From Austropuccinia psidii (taxonomy: Eukaryota; Basidiomycota; Pucciniomycetes; Pucciniales; Sphaerophragmiaceae): DNA of 64,000 nt. The stretch spans positions 1,398,001-1,462,000 of the forward strand of contig JALGQZ010000017.1 in the NCBI GenBank assembly GCA_023105745.1. The letters run 5' to 3'. Shown piece by piece: positions 45,785 through 57,764 of the stretch (positions are counted from its first letter, which is position 1; the number at the start of each line of letters is the position of its first letter). The translations under genes and the position numbers were made by a program. The notes beneath the pieces were generated by a model. That model did not search any database. It was not told the origin of the DNA and saw only the letters and a program-made list of their open reading frames with translations.

Positions 45785-47005
45785 ATGAGCTCAAAACTGA
45801 CTGAAATAACTGAATCTTCCCCTTCTGTGCCACCTGCATCTGTCCTTTGTGGTTTTGACATCTTCAGTCAGTTGGGCTCACCTTGGTTATTGGCTTCCTC
45901 AGGTCATTTTGATCCTTCCCAGATTTATGATGGGTACAAGGCAGTTAAGCCTATCAATGCTGCTTGTACTGAGTGCTTGAAGAATGGACAACAGTGTTTC
46001 CAGAACTATAACCCCAGGTCTTCGAAGTGCCATCATTGCTTTGTTGGGAAGAAGCCTTGTCAATTTCCAGGGATTCCACTTTCCAATGTGAGGCAGTACT
46101 TATGGAGAAAGAAAGAATGGAAATTTGGGAGAGAATCTCCTGTTTCTGGGGCCCTTACCTCTGATGGTACTTCGGGTCATTCCAACTGTAAGTGTTGTGG
46201 TCCTCTTGGTTTGATATGATACTGATGTCTTGCTTTGTTGACTGGATCCAGGGAGAGGGATGTGGCAAGGTTGACCAATGTTGGAGGGCCCATTCCAACT
46301 GGTGGTAGTCCCACTTATTCCAGCTCAGAGTTCCCAATTTCCAGGATCAACATCCAGGGTGTTGGGAAAAAAATAAGAAGAATTTCTGGTTCACACACCC
46401 ATTCAGATGATGAAGGAAGTGACAAATTGGATGGTGAAGAAGTTGAAGTAGTGAATTCTTCAATTGACCATAACTCAAGTACTTCAAATTCCCAACCTTC
46501 TTCCAAAGGATTCCAAAGCCAAGTCATACCTAGTACCCCAAGAAATTTCCACCCTGCCCTATCCACCATTCCATCTTCAATTCCTCCTCCTTCACCAAAC
46601 GCATCCACTGCCAGGCCTTGCCTGGGTTCACCAAAGAGGCCATCCCTCATTCCACAGCCCAAAAAATCTCCCATCGTCACCTGATAACAATTAAAACCTG
46701 TGGCCAGTTCCAGAAGGAGAGGATAAATTTTGTTTGCTGTTCCCTGCTTCTCAAGTATTTTAAAGAAGAGAACTTTGGCCTGTCTGGGTCACCAGAGAAG
46801 ACCCCAATATGGAGAATGAAGGCCAAGATGCTTTTGCCAGGCTGTTTAAAAGATTTGATAGAAATAGTAGGGAGGTGATTTATTTTTCAAATGATAGGAT
46901 GAGTCCTGGTAATGCTTCTGTGGAGATGGGTGTTAAGCTTGTATGGTATAAAGATGAGTTGATTAATGATTTGCAAAGAACTTGTGATTTATTGGGTAGA
47001 GATAA
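45785..47005 (+). pseudogene. E5 antisense ORF with Zn2Cys6-like cysteine cluster
   Basis: The frame starts at ATG 45785 and is open to a GTAAGT donor at 46188. The coding sense resumes near 46238 in the same frame to TGA 46682. A related frame (46809-47005) gives the end, with an RNSREV segment and a DELINDLQRT helix. Cysteines 61, 64, 71, 82, 85 and 92 fit C-X2-C-X6-C-X10-C-X2-C-X6-C, the spacing of fungal binuclear zinc clusters; the usual basic residues after the second Cys are few. The middle is Ser/Pro-rich with an acidic patch (DDEGSDKLDGEEVEV). It runs opposite to gag-pol. Stops and an ambiguous intron acceptor show this copy is dead. I recall similar ORFs as recurrent in myrtle rust, unverified here. 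Confidence 0.6.
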
Positions 47006-47009
47006 CTAT

Positions 47010-47849
47010 TTGATTCTCCTTGTTTGTGTTTGGTTTGTCTTTCATCCCCACTCTTATAGATACTGAAGTTAAAAAAAATATGGAACCTCCCAATACATGA
47101 TATGGGAGGGGATGCTTCTGCTTTAAAAAAGAAATAAAAAGAAACAAGAATTATACAAGTAATGAAAAGAAAATAGAATGATAATTAAGAGAAAAGAGAG
47201 CAAAGAAAAACAAAATAAAGAAGCTTTTTATTGGTGTCCTCCATGTGGTGAGTTGCTTGATTTTGGCCATAATTTTTGTGAAGGATGAAGCGAAGCTTTT
47301 GATGCTCACAAAGTGGCCATGGTGTTGTTTTACAATCAGTAGAGCCTTCAGATATTCATACCAGGAGATTTAGCTTTCTCTCATAACTTACACTCCTCAC
47401 CAAGCACCATAAAAGAACAGAAAGAACCTTTATCCATGATTTACTTCATGTAATGAATTCCTTGAATAATTATAAATGCCATAATTCAAAAGGAAACAAA
47501 GAAAAAGGAATTTGGCCATATCTTGCTGAAAGGTCCAAATATGAGGGTATTGATGTTTCAAGGCCTGCTGAATCTTTACAAACAGTTTACATTTTCTCAC
47601 AAAGTGTAAAAGTTGATTCTTGCAACAAATTTGGATAGAATACCCCCTTAAAGGTGCATGCCAGGAGAGTAACTTACTTTCATAACTTCTACTCCCCACC
47701 AAGCACCATAAAATCAAACTCTTGGGGTATTTGGGCCATGATTTTCAGGATAAAAAGTATGGAAATCCTTAACAAGATCTGGTGAGTTGGTGATGTTGGA
47801 AGCTGGTTCCCAAGTTATTCTTTATGGGTTTTCACTGAATCCTTTCCAC
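47010..47849 (-). other. E5 3' non-coding region with a direct repeat
   Basis: The stretch lies between the chromodomain remnant and the antisense ORF. Two imperfect direct copies of about 55 bases, each ending CACCAAGCACCATAAAA, lie at about 47357-47415 and 47649-47713. A purine-rich low-complexity run (47120-47220) is next to the antisense ORF end. No gene is recognised. Confidence 0.5.
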
Positions 47850-49187
47850 TCAAAAAGCTACCATGATTAACCTCTCTGGAGTTCTGATTCCAGAACCTGA
47901 GTAACTTCCCATTCCTCTTGCTCCTCCACTATCACTGGCTGTGGTGGCAATTTATGTCAGTTTGAGATAATTGATTTCTTTACTGGTTCTAATAAGGACA
48001 CATGGAATACAGGGTGAACTGACTTCAATTGTTGAGGAAACGTGAGGTGATATGCATGGCTTCCAACCTTCTTCAAGACTTCAAAGGGTTCTAAAAATCC
48101 TTCTCAAAGCTTCTTGGTGGGTCTTGTGGTCTTGATATTCTTTGAGGCTGGCCATACGTTTTCCCCTGGTTCAAAATCAGGTGAAAGTTTCCTATTTCTA
48201 TCTGAATACTTCCTAAATCACCATATTTCTTATTTTAATTCTTGTCTGAAAACTTTATGTACTGATTGAACTTTTGTTGAGAACATTTTGGCAAGTGTGC
48301 CTTGAGAAATGTGGATCAAATAAAAAGCTTGGATTTCTTCAATAAATGGTAAAAAAGTGTGATTGTTTTGTTGATGAATTTTCTGCATTATAATAAGCAA
48401 ATTCAGCCAGAGGGAGCCAGATGTGCCAGTACGCTTTATGGTAAGTGACATACATCCAAAGATACTTTTCGAGAATCAGATTAACCCTCTCTGTCTTTCC
48501 ATATGTTATAGGATGGAAAGCAGTTGAAAGATCTATTGTTATCTTGAGCTGCTGACATAATTGGGTCCAAAATGATGAAACAAATAAGGATTCTGTATTA
48601 CTAACAATACTGATTTGAAGGCCATTTTTGGAAAAGACATTACTGATGAAGGTTTGAGATAGGTCCAAGGCAGTAATTGTTGAATAAGATGGAATTAATA
48701 TTTCCATTTTTGAGAATATGTCCATAACTACTGAAATTTAGTCAAAGCTGTTGGACAATGGCAATTGAGTGATAAATTCCATTGATAATGAATTCCAAGG
48801 ACCAGATGGAATTTGAAGAGGCTTTAGTAATCCAAACTTCTTATTATGAATTTTCTTGTTTATTGAACATTGCTGAAATCAGGACATATAGTTCTTTACG
48901 ATTTGATTCATTCCAGCCCAATAAAAATTCCTCTCAATGAGCTTGATGGTATTCTCCAGGCCAGGGTGGCCAGACAACAGGGAGTCATGATTCTTTTGAG
49001 GAATATCCAATTGAATTTTTTGACTTCTTGGAATAACTACTCTATCTTTGAATAATAATAACTTGGCTTGAGGTTCAAGAGAATAATCTTGTACTGTTTC
49101 ACCTCCTGTTAGTTTCTTGAGTACTTCTTTATAATTGTTATCTTTCCATACTTTGTTTTTAATTTGATCCACTAAGTCTGAGAACAT
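47850..49187 (-). pseudogene. E5 integrase with chromodomain remnant
   Basis: On the minus strand, the frame 49187-48879 carries the HPGLENTIKLIERNFYW segment of the zinc domain. The core follows: the first catalytic Asp (context SMDF) reads Glu (SMEF, near 48780), the second (SD) reads Asn (SNTE), and the Glu in GKTERVN is kept. Frame 48725-48339 holds the rest of the core with WLPLAEFAYYNAE. Downstream, VHPVFHVSLLEPV and EEWEVTQVL mark the start of a chromodomain, which breaks off near 47850. Chromodomains steer integration to methylated-histone chromatin. The gene is inactive. Confidence 0.82.
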
Positions 49188-49223
49188 TTCTACCTTTACT
49201 GAGAAGAATCTTGATTCTTGAAT

Positions 49224-49930
49224 TTAATCTTGCATAAGGACTTGATGAACATTTTGAGGGTTCTTGCTGATGACGTCCACTCCCTTCTCTGGGTACACAC
49301 TTTCCTGACCTGACAAAGCATCTGATAAAGTGTCCAGCCTTCCTGGGTGGTAAGTAATAGTGAAATGAAATTCAGCCCAGAAGGTTTGACAACAAGTAAG
49401 GACTTTGGAAGACATAAATTATTGAAGAGAAGAATGGTCTGTCAAGACTTCAAAGGAATGAGAAAGAGAAATGATAAAATCTCTCCAGCACTTAAGAGCA
49501 CAAACTATGCCATAGAATTCCTTCTCCTGAACTTCATAGTTGAGCTCAGCTGGAAGAAGCTTGAGACTATCAAATTAAATTGGATTCTTTCCTGAGTCAT
49601 TCACCTGAATCAGTATAGCACCCAAGGAATAATTGGAAGAATAAGTCTCTACAATAGTCAGTAGAGAAGGATTGAAATGAGAAAGGATAGGGGCAGTGGT
49701 GAATTCTGCTTTGAGTAATTGAGACTGAATAAGAGCTTCCTCATTGAAAAAAAAGGGAGAATCTTTTTAATGAAGGGAAGTGAGAGCAGTGGCTTTTTTG
49801 GAGAAATCTTTAATTAAACCATGATATAAATTTGCAAAGCCAAGAAATGATCGTAGGTATTTTATTTTCTTGGGCTGAGGCCAATTGAGGATTTGTTGAG
49901 CTTTTGAAGAATCCATCTTGAGGCCATTAC
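49224..49930 (-). pseudogene. E5 RNase H
   Basis: The frame 49415-49224 contains the AEFHFTITYHPGRLDTLSDALS end of the RNase H domain. Upstream minus-strand sequence to about 49930 holds the RT connection and the rest of RNase H, with many stops. Confidence 0.72.
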
Positions 49931-50937
49931 TTGAAACAATATAGCCAAGTTATTCCACACTTGAGGCATGGAATACACACTTTGAGTCTTTGAAAAAAAT
50001 GTTATTGTACCTCAGCTTTTTGAGGACAGAGGCCACATGTTTGACATGCTCCTCCTCAGTGCTTGATAAGACCATAGTATCATCTAAATAAACTACAACA
50101 AAAATATTCAAGAAATCTACAAAGATATTATTTACAATATTTTGGAATGAAGCAGGAGCATTTGTTAAGCCAAATGGCATTACCAAGTACTTATAACTAC
50201 CATATTTGGCTCTAAAGGAAGTTAAAATCTCACTCCCCTCTTTAATTCTCACGAGATTATAAGCATCGCACAGATATACCTTGGAGAATATAGTGTAACA
50301 GTCAAATATGCCAAGAATCTGTTTCATAGGGGGGACTGGATACCTGTTCTTCCTATTGACAGCATTGAGTTTGCAGTATTCAACACACAAACAAAGGCCA
50401 ACATCATTTTTCTTAACAAAAAGGAAAGGTGCTCCTGTTGAAGAGGATTTTGGCTTGATTAACCCTTTCTCTACAATCTCTGAAATGTAGGCCCATAGTG
50501 CTTTCTACTCATGATTTGATCAAGAGTAGATAACACCAAATATAGGTAAAGACCCCTCCAGTTCAATATGATTATCACAGGAGCCATGTGAAGGATGTTT
50601 CCCTTCTTTCACCTTGGAGAATACATCCAAATATTGGTGATAATCAGGAGGTCCTACCTTCAACACAGTTTCAATTTCTTCTTGATATTCCTCCTCATCC
50701 CACTGCTCCTTCAGGGAGGCATGAAAGGATAAAGGAGGAAGGTACATATCCCCTTGAAAGAGAGGAAGTTAAGATATAGCAACATCTTCTCCAGCATCTT
50801 TTATCTCTTTGAAAACTTCATCTCTTGATGGAAATAATTACTGATATGGAATGATGGGAGGGATATGGACAGAAGAAGGAAGGGAAGGTGTCTTAGGTTT
50901 ACCAACCAGGGCCACACTGTTGACAGCAGTGGCAAAG
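49931..50937 (-). pseudogene. E5 RT
   Basis: Frame 50390-49950 spans the RT palm: YPVPPM, FRAKYGSYKYLVMPFGLTNAPASFQ and an intact YLDD box at 50079-50090. The upstream catalytic Asp of the KIDL-type motif reads Tyr (KVYL). The fingers and the protease-RT linker (50747-50520) have stops. The gene is separated from protease by LTR-D at 50938. Confidence 0.85.
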
Positions 50938-52363
50938 TGTCAGGTTGAGTCCATGATGAAGCTTATCAATGACTAGTTACAAGCTTTAACTATGACTTTG
51001 AAATGGTGAAAATAGTATAAAAAGGTTTATTAAATGATAATAATGGTTAATAAGAGAATATTCAGGGCTTTACTATTGAGTAATAGTGGTGGTGAGCACT
51101 GTTGAAAGCCCTGGATGCAGCTTTACCTGTTTGGTAACAATAATAAAGACTAAAATAATTAAAATTATCATTATACCTGATTATTTTCCAAGAGTATAAC
51201 TGTTTTTGATAGTTGTACTACGTAGGACTTCAAGAGCAGGATGAGGAAACCTTTTGCAGTGGAGAAAAGGTCCCTTTTTATCCTGAAATTGGGTTAAAGA
51301 GGCTTCTAGACCTTTCCACATAGAGAAAGTGGAGAATTTTCACTTCCGAGGACTGGCTTGTGGTTTTCAGAAGGCCTGTATAACCTTAATTAGGCTCAGA
51401 TGTGGTTTTGAAACCACCTCTGGGCAGTTTTCACCAATACAGGGTGAAAATGTTCATCTGGGGACTACATAGCCCTCTTCTGACGTGTATGAGGCATACA
51501 ATTCTGTACAGGACCCCAGTATTGACCAAAATATGAGTTATTGAGGTATAAACAAGCTTCTTTGTCTGTTTGACACCTCATGATAATAATTATGGGAGAA
51601 TATCTCACAGTAAGGCTGTATTGGTTTAGCTGTGGGATTTTGACCTTACAACTGCTATAATTTATGAGTCTTTGCAATATCAAGCTCAAAGTTAGGACAT
51701 TGTGTAGCTCTGGATGTGATCTACACAATGATACCTAATTTGATATGGTAATCATTAAATATGGCAAAGTTATTTCATGTACAAGATTTTTTGTACATAT
51801 GTATGATTTGCTTAACTATGTATGTGGCTTGTTTGCCCCATAACGTTTGTTCTGGATGAGATAAGGGGAAATTGATGAAACCATAAGATATCCCTTATTT
51901 TGATCTTTTCCAAAAAAACCCACTTCAGGTATCTCACACTAAAACTGCAGAAGTTAGATGAGAGGTGAATATTTTATTCCCCTTTATTTGACCTTATTTT
52001 GGTCATAACCTCAGTAATTCTGATGCTAGCTCAATTTGTTGAGTACTATTGGATAGCCCTGACTGAGAGCTTCATTTTGAATACCCATTTGATGGGGTTA
52101 AGACTCTTCCTCTGTATTTCAGATGAGAGGTGAAAAATAAGGTTTATGCTCAGCAACAACTTTGAGCAGGAATAACTTTGTTATTCCTTGTCCTATGATG
52201 GTGGGACTTGTATATTTGGAAAGAGGTGAGTTTCCTCTTTCCTTTGATACTTTTTTTAGTTGGTTTGGCTCAGTTCAATGTTTTGGTGGTATCTTGGCTC
52301 TACCATTGGTTTATGGTATTTGGCTGTCATGCTTGTGCTCTGTTTTTGAGTCACAGGCTGACA
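50938..52363 (-). repeat. Solo LTR-D (1426 bp) in E5 pol
   Basis: The plus-strand left edge is TGTCAGGTTGAG and the right edge is GAGTCACAGGCTGACA, so it is in the opposite orientation to the other three LTR-D copies. A perfect TSD, CAAAG, lies at 50933-50937 and 52364-52368. Confidence 0.92.
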
Positions 52364-52820
52364 CAAAGTCATTACTAGTAGAAGCATAAATACCACTAGA
52401 ATTATAGGTGATCAATCAATTTATCCAATAAGTAATGAGATTAAAACTTTAAAGGAAATCATACCCCAATATTAGGTCTTCTCCCTTGGGTGAATTTATG
52501 ATAAAGAAGTCACATTCAAAGCTTGGGAATGAAGTCAAGTCAACAACCCACCCGGTATAATGGGTGATGAAAAATGAAGTGGATTAATTTGAACCCAGGA
52601 TGAAAAGGGGAATATTTTCAGGGAGCTCTGACATAGCTAATGAGTACTTGAGAAAAGAATTATTTGCAAGAAAGGAGTTTGTAGCACCAGAATCAATGAG
52701 AATACTATAAAAAATATCAGAGATAGAAGGAAAAAGAAGAAATTTTAAAGATTTCTTGACACTAGTATTCAGAGTGAAGAATTGTGCTCTTGAAGGAAAT
52801 AATTGAGAGCCATTGAACAC
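52364..52820 (-). pseudogene. E5 aspartic protease
   Basis: Frame 52820-52584 has the active site as LIDSGATNSFL (D-S-G), typical of this lineage, and a serine/hydrophobic context. The minus-strand sequence after its stop (52584) continues with an FEWDFFI and KGEDLILGYDFL segment of the retropepsin fold to the LTR-D insertion. Confidence 0.8.
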
Positions 52821-52829
52821 ATCATGATT

Positions 52830-54170
52830 ACCACTCAGGATTCTTCCTGCTTGGTAGGGAAACCTCTTGATGACAATGGCCTATTCTGAGGCCTCTTGAA
52901 ACATTTTTCAATTGGGTGCTTTCCACCACAATAAGTGCATAAAGCAGCTTTAATCCTCCTCTCCTTTTCAGAACCAATTAATTTGTTGTCCTTATTGAGG
53001 AGAGCAGAATAAGGTTTATCCTTTTATACATGAAAATTATTCCCCTCCTTACTCTTCTTGGAGATGAATATTGAGGAGGCCTGAAGGAACTGGACCCAGT
53101 AACTGGAGGCTTCTTCTCTTGATGACTACCCTTTTCCTTCTTCCTCTCATGGTACCTGGTATCTAATTCCAAAGTAATATTAATGAGTTCTTTAAGAGTA
53201 TCAAAACTACCAGGGTGAGAAGCAAACTGGTCCAAAAGTCTTGATGCCAATCCTCTTCTATAAACATGAATATAAGCCCTTTCTCCCCAACCCCAATTCT
53301 TGGTATTAAGCTTCTAAGATCAGCAATGTACAGGCATACATGACCACTTTACTTCATCCTGATATTATCCTACTGTTTTTCAGCTTTCTTAACTTCATTG
53401 GGCTCACAAAACTGAATGGATAACTGGGCTTCAAACTACTGCCAGTTATTGCAGAGATAGGATGGGTCTTCATTGTAGATATTTGAGAAATATCGTTCAA
53501 TCCATTCTCCAGCTCTACCAGTGATAAAAGAAGTTGAGTAAAGAACCTTCTTCCTGTCAGAGAAGAAGTTTACTGGATCATTATGCAAAGTTAACTGACA
53601 GGATTGGATAAATCCTCTAAATTGATGGGCTTGAGTACCATCAAAAGAATTAGGTGCCTTTATTGATGTAGTCTTAAATTCTGGGGATTTTTAATTGTCC
53701 CTAGAGGCAATTTCCTTAGTCAGTTGTCCCATGAATTGAGTCATTTGCTGCATAATCTTGAGAAAATTTGGTTCAGCTTGAAAGATAAGAGGTTGATTAG
53801 AAAGCTCTATGATTGGAGCTTCAGAAACCTCAGGGGCACCTGCCAAGGCAGCTTCTACTTCAGTTTCCTCAGACTCTTCCTCTTCCACAGACTCCTCCCC
53901 CTAATCTAATTCTAGGCCCTTGAGAAATACCAGGATAGCCACCCAACAAGCCAGAGAATTATCTTGATGTTCTTGATTTCATACCTCCTCTTCTGGAGGG
54001 TGCTTCTCCTTCCATTGTTGGCCCTCTGTACAAATTTGCACTCAGTTGATGAACTGATGATGTGAGTTAAAGAGGAGCACTTTCTGTAGCAGTGAGAACA
54101 GCTTGATTTCTTTGGGATCTTGTATTATTGGCTAGAGGGCTATTCTGAACAGGAATTCATTGCAAGATAA
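52830..54170 (-). pseudogene. E5 gag
   Basis: The minus strand begins near 54170 with an NTRSQR-type basic amino end, then an SGLLGGYPGISQGPR segment, an acidic EEEESEETEVEAALAG stretch (53888), capsid sequence (53700-53180) and a nucleocapsid knuckle at about 52950-52910, C-X2-C-X3-H-X4-C. Frame 53250-52978 holds LDTRYHERKKEKGSHQEKK. Stops and shifts occur throughout; the exact start is uncertain. Confidence 0.72.
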
Positions 54171-54839
54171 GCTCAATGATACTTTGAGAACAACAAAGGA
54201 GGCGGGATCAATTAAAATCAGATGAGAATATTAAGTAATCAATCAATATCTTGAAGAGCTTAACTCAATTTCAATCAATAAATCACTCTATTCAATCAAG
54301 TCAATTCAAATCAAATTATATTTTGTCTTGAGGAATTCAGTCAATCAGCCAATATCTTGAGGAATCGAATCAAATATTGAGGATTAATAAGCTATCTTGA
54401 GGGATCAAATTCAAATCAATAAATTCAATAAAATCAATAAATATTGGAGTGAAACTCAATATCTTTATGATTCCCAATGACGAAATAATCAATAAATTAT
54501 TGAGGAATTCAAAATAAAATAACAATCAATCCAAATCCAATAAAACTCCTTAATCTCTGAATCAATTATCCAATGAATTACAATCAGTCAACCCTGAAAA
54601 CACCTAAATTCAGAAAGAAAAAGAAATTTAGAAGTGATTTAGAACTAAGAATGCAATTAAAAGTTCAAAAATGATAAATAAATGATAAGAAAGGTCAATT
54701 TTCATATGAATAAAATGAATGAGATTGAAATTTATGAGAGTCATAAAATCATAAAAACATGAGAAGTCAGATTGATGCCTGATATCAACAAATATAAATT
54801 AATGAAAAGAAAAAAACAATTGTGAGTTGATTAAGATAA
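54171..54839 (-). repeat. E5 5' leader with degenerate TCAAT/ATTGA repeats
   Basis: From about 54180 to 54560 the sequence is built of loosely repeated words such as TCAATCAATA, ATCTTGAGGAAT and TCAATAAATC. The rest is AT-rich with no gene. It lies between the 5' LTR and gag. A canonical primer site is not recognised at its LTR end. Confidence 0.55.
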
Positions 54840-55101
54840 TCTCACAGGGGCTCTTTGGAGTGAAGAGAGCCTGGCACTAAGTAAACTGGGCTCACTTATG
54901 ATCAGCTCTAGGATGGGATAATATTGAATACACTTAAGAGTGTAATGAAGATAGAATTGCTAATTAAATAACTATAAGCAGCAAAAATAAAGATAGGAGT
55001 AACGAATAAAAGAGACAACCACAAATAATTCAAAGTCCACTGTTTCAAACCGTAAGAAGGAAAGAGAAGGGTTATTAAGGATATGTCCACCACAGGTCTA
55101 C
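54840..55101 (-). repeat. LTR-C, start of E5 5' LTR, cut by E6
   Basis: It starts TCTCACAGGGGCTC (expected TGTCACAG) and matches 44159-44420 for 260 bases up to CACAGGTCTAC, where E6 enters. The rest should lie beyond the right end of E6, outside the window. Confidence 0.82.
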
Positions 55102-57026
55102 TGTGAACCTTTGAGATATGACCACATACCCAAAAAGGTCACAAGAAATTTTTAAAATAATTACGTTAAAACTACAAAAATGCCATAAATAGGCATAAAA
55201 CTTGGTTTAACTTAAAACCAATAAACAAACATTTAAAAGAAATTACACTATTGGATTCCCCATTGTAAAATACACATATACCATTTTTATGGAATATATG
55301 TAAAGTCAATATTTAATGAGTTATAAGTAATAATACCTTATAAAAAACATAAATCCTGCATTATGTCAAATACAAATGAAGAAACATGTGAAATAAATTG
55401 TACCATTGCATTCTCCATAAAGCTCCACACATAAAACAATTAAGAAGCTAAGCTCCAAGTTCAATACTTAAGGAGTTAAGCTGAATACATGCACTTTTTT
55501 AGTCAATGCATATATTCAAGGATTTTAGCTAATATCTTTTGAAATATACATGATAGAGTGATGAACCAAACAGAAAGTCACCACGTAATTACTGTAGGAC
55601 TACAGAAATGACCTTCATTTCACACATTATAAACAAGGTTAAAACCTGTAATAGATTATTGAGTAAAAATTAATAGAGCTGTTGACCACTTTGTTGTGAA
55701 AGTGGTCTAAACTTAAAAAAAAGTAGACATTTAGATTCTACTAGCTCATTTGTGAAGAATGATGTATTTTCTATTATAATATTCAAGGTATAACCTCTTG
55801 AAATCATGGTTTGAAGTTTAAAATATTAAATTTCAACAGAAAAGACGAGTTACAAGAAAAATCATCAAAATATAGTTTTAAGGATGTGATGAAATTCTCT
55901 TGAAAGTGTAAGAAGGACATGCCAAGCTATTATAATACACTCTCAGAATAGCTGTAGCATGTATAACTTAGAAGTTATTAATGATCAAAGTTTAAGCTTA
56001 AATTTGATCATTTAAGATCACTCACCGTATTCTTATCTTAAGTTTAACAGTAATATAAGTGATAAAGCTGGTAAATACTATTAGAATATGATTGATACTA
56101 ATAAAATCCACAAAGTTTAGGCTTCTGCCAAGCCTATGATCTCATCAAACTTAGAGTTATAGTGATAACTCTAAATAATGGCATAATTGTGAGGTAAGAT
56201 GGTTTGATCATGATGTAATCATCACCAAACCTTAAAATATTAATCAATTCTAGTAGAAAGCATCAGTACACGTCTATCAAAAGCCTGTTGGACTCTAAGA
56301 GGGAGGTATTTATTATAAAGAGAGCTCTTTTTACTCTGTTTTCCCCCAGATGCTTACAAAACATTAAATCATTAAATAAAAAGGTAATTTCTTTATTCTT
56401 CATATATAAAACTTTTATATTATTAAAGACAAAAGATAATCTTATAATAATATTCATCTCTGACGTGATTATTGCAATTATTGGATTGTTTTGTTTAAAT
56501 TTCTCTTAGGAACCTTTATTCCACGTAAAATCAAGAAAAATTGTAATTTCTCTTAAATTTTATTTTAACTACAATTTAAATAAGCTGTATTCACATTTCT
56601 AGGAATAAAATTATTCAAAATTATTATATTAAGCATTAAATGTAGGTTATTTTTCTTATTATAATAATTTTTCTCTATTATTACTTTAGTAATTCTATAA
56701 TTGATATAAATAGTATTTATACTAATTTATAGCTTTAATATTAGCAATATTGTTGTTATTAATTGTTTTTTATTAATAAAAAACAACTTTTTACGCCTTT
56801 ATTATTTGTTGGTAACAATTATAAAGTGCTTTTAAATATATTAATATATTTATTTTATTATATTATTATATTTATTTAATAATACAATTATTTTACGCCA
56901 TGATTATAATAATTATTTATTATTATAATCATTTTTATCTTATTTATTTCATTTATAGGGACATTCATAGTACAATAAGTAAAATATTAGTAATTTTTAC
57001 TTATTGTTTCATAGTCAAACCTTACA
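55102..57026 (+). repeat. LTR-B, 5' LTR of E6 (1925 bp)
   Basis: It starts TGTGAACCTTTGAG and ends GTCAAACCTTACA. A TATA-like TATAAAGAG is at 56314-56322. The body matches both E4 LTRs. ORFs at 56263-56509 are chance frames. Confidence 0.9.
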
Positions 57027-57044
57027 TTTGGGGGCCTGGACGTG
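57027..57044 (+). promoter_or_regulatory. E6 primer-binding region
   Basis: TTTGGGGGCCTGGACGTG follows the LTR and differs from E4 at one base. Confidence 0.55.
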
Positions 57045-57537
57045 ATATTTACTCTAAAAGACCTTTGAAAAGATTCTAATTGGGTTTATCCAATAACAAA
57101 TTTCAATTAAAATTGTAAAATTATATAATAATTTTATATTTATTGATTTTAAATACTATTGAGGCAATTGGAAAGCAATTTTACTGTCTTACATGTGGTT
57201 TTTAACATCCTTAGACTTGCAAGAACTTTCTTTGAGTGACTCTAGTAGTTAAAAAAGATATCTTATAAGTTCAAAATAATTTTATATTATATATTAATTC
57301 TATAAAAGAATCATATTCTTTTTTTTATTTTATTCTTTAAAAATAAAAATATAAAAAACAAAAAAATTATAAATAACAACTAATGAAAAAAAGTTATTTT
57401 TTTATTCATTTTAATTTCATTTCTTTATTTATTTTCTTTTTTAAGATATGAAAGCAATTTTGACATGGAAACTTTCCATATCCTACCAAAAATAACACTT
57501 TTTATATAAAAGACTTATATCTATTTGTCTTTTTTAG

Positions 57538-57686
57538 TGTTTGAAGACAATCCAACAGAGGACAACCAAACCACTGTTGAAAGATTGGTGGAAGAAACTT
57601 GTCAAAGTTCTCCAACACCAATAGTCACTAAGAAAAAGAAAGCTAAGAAATTGGACTTTCCAGGACCCACTATTCAGGACTCTGAA
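57538..57686 (+). other. E6 leader exon with a basic cluster
   Basis: Bounded by acceptor TTTTTTAG (ends 57537) and donor GTCAGT (57687; GTGAGT in E4). The peptide, including KKKKAKK and PGPTIQDSEG, is nearly the same as in E4, with most changes conservative. Confidence 0.5.
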
Positions 57687-57764
57687 GGTCAGTACCTCAT
57701 TTATAAATTGCCATAAGAAGAATTCCTATTCTAAAATCCTCTTATTTCTTATTTTTCTTGAAAT

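Larger units (their letters stand above)
44159..55101 (-). mobile_element. E5: minus-strand chromovirus with an antisense ORF
   Basis: E5 has its 3' LTR at the left (44159-44918), a polypurine tract next to it, pol and gag on the minus strand (47850-54170), and a 5' LTR at the right (54840-55101) cut by E6. The first 260 bases of both LTRs match. The protease, RT, RNase H, integrase order and a chromodomain-like end put it with chromoviruses, unlike E2-E6. A solo LTR-D lies between protease and RT. An ORF on the opposite strand occupies the space between integrase and the 3' LTR. Confidence 0.87.

Noticed and set aside
46315..46680. Minus-strand 121-codon ORF opposite the E5 antisense ORF
   Set aside because: It would be in the sense of E5 pol, but the plus-strand frame has the structured cysteine pattern, intron donor and repeated acidic features; this one is Gly/Glu shadow composition.
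54180..54560. CRISPR-like or satellite array
   Set aside because: The words are degenerate and unevenly spaced, with no constant repeat-spacer structure, and the genome is eukaryotic.
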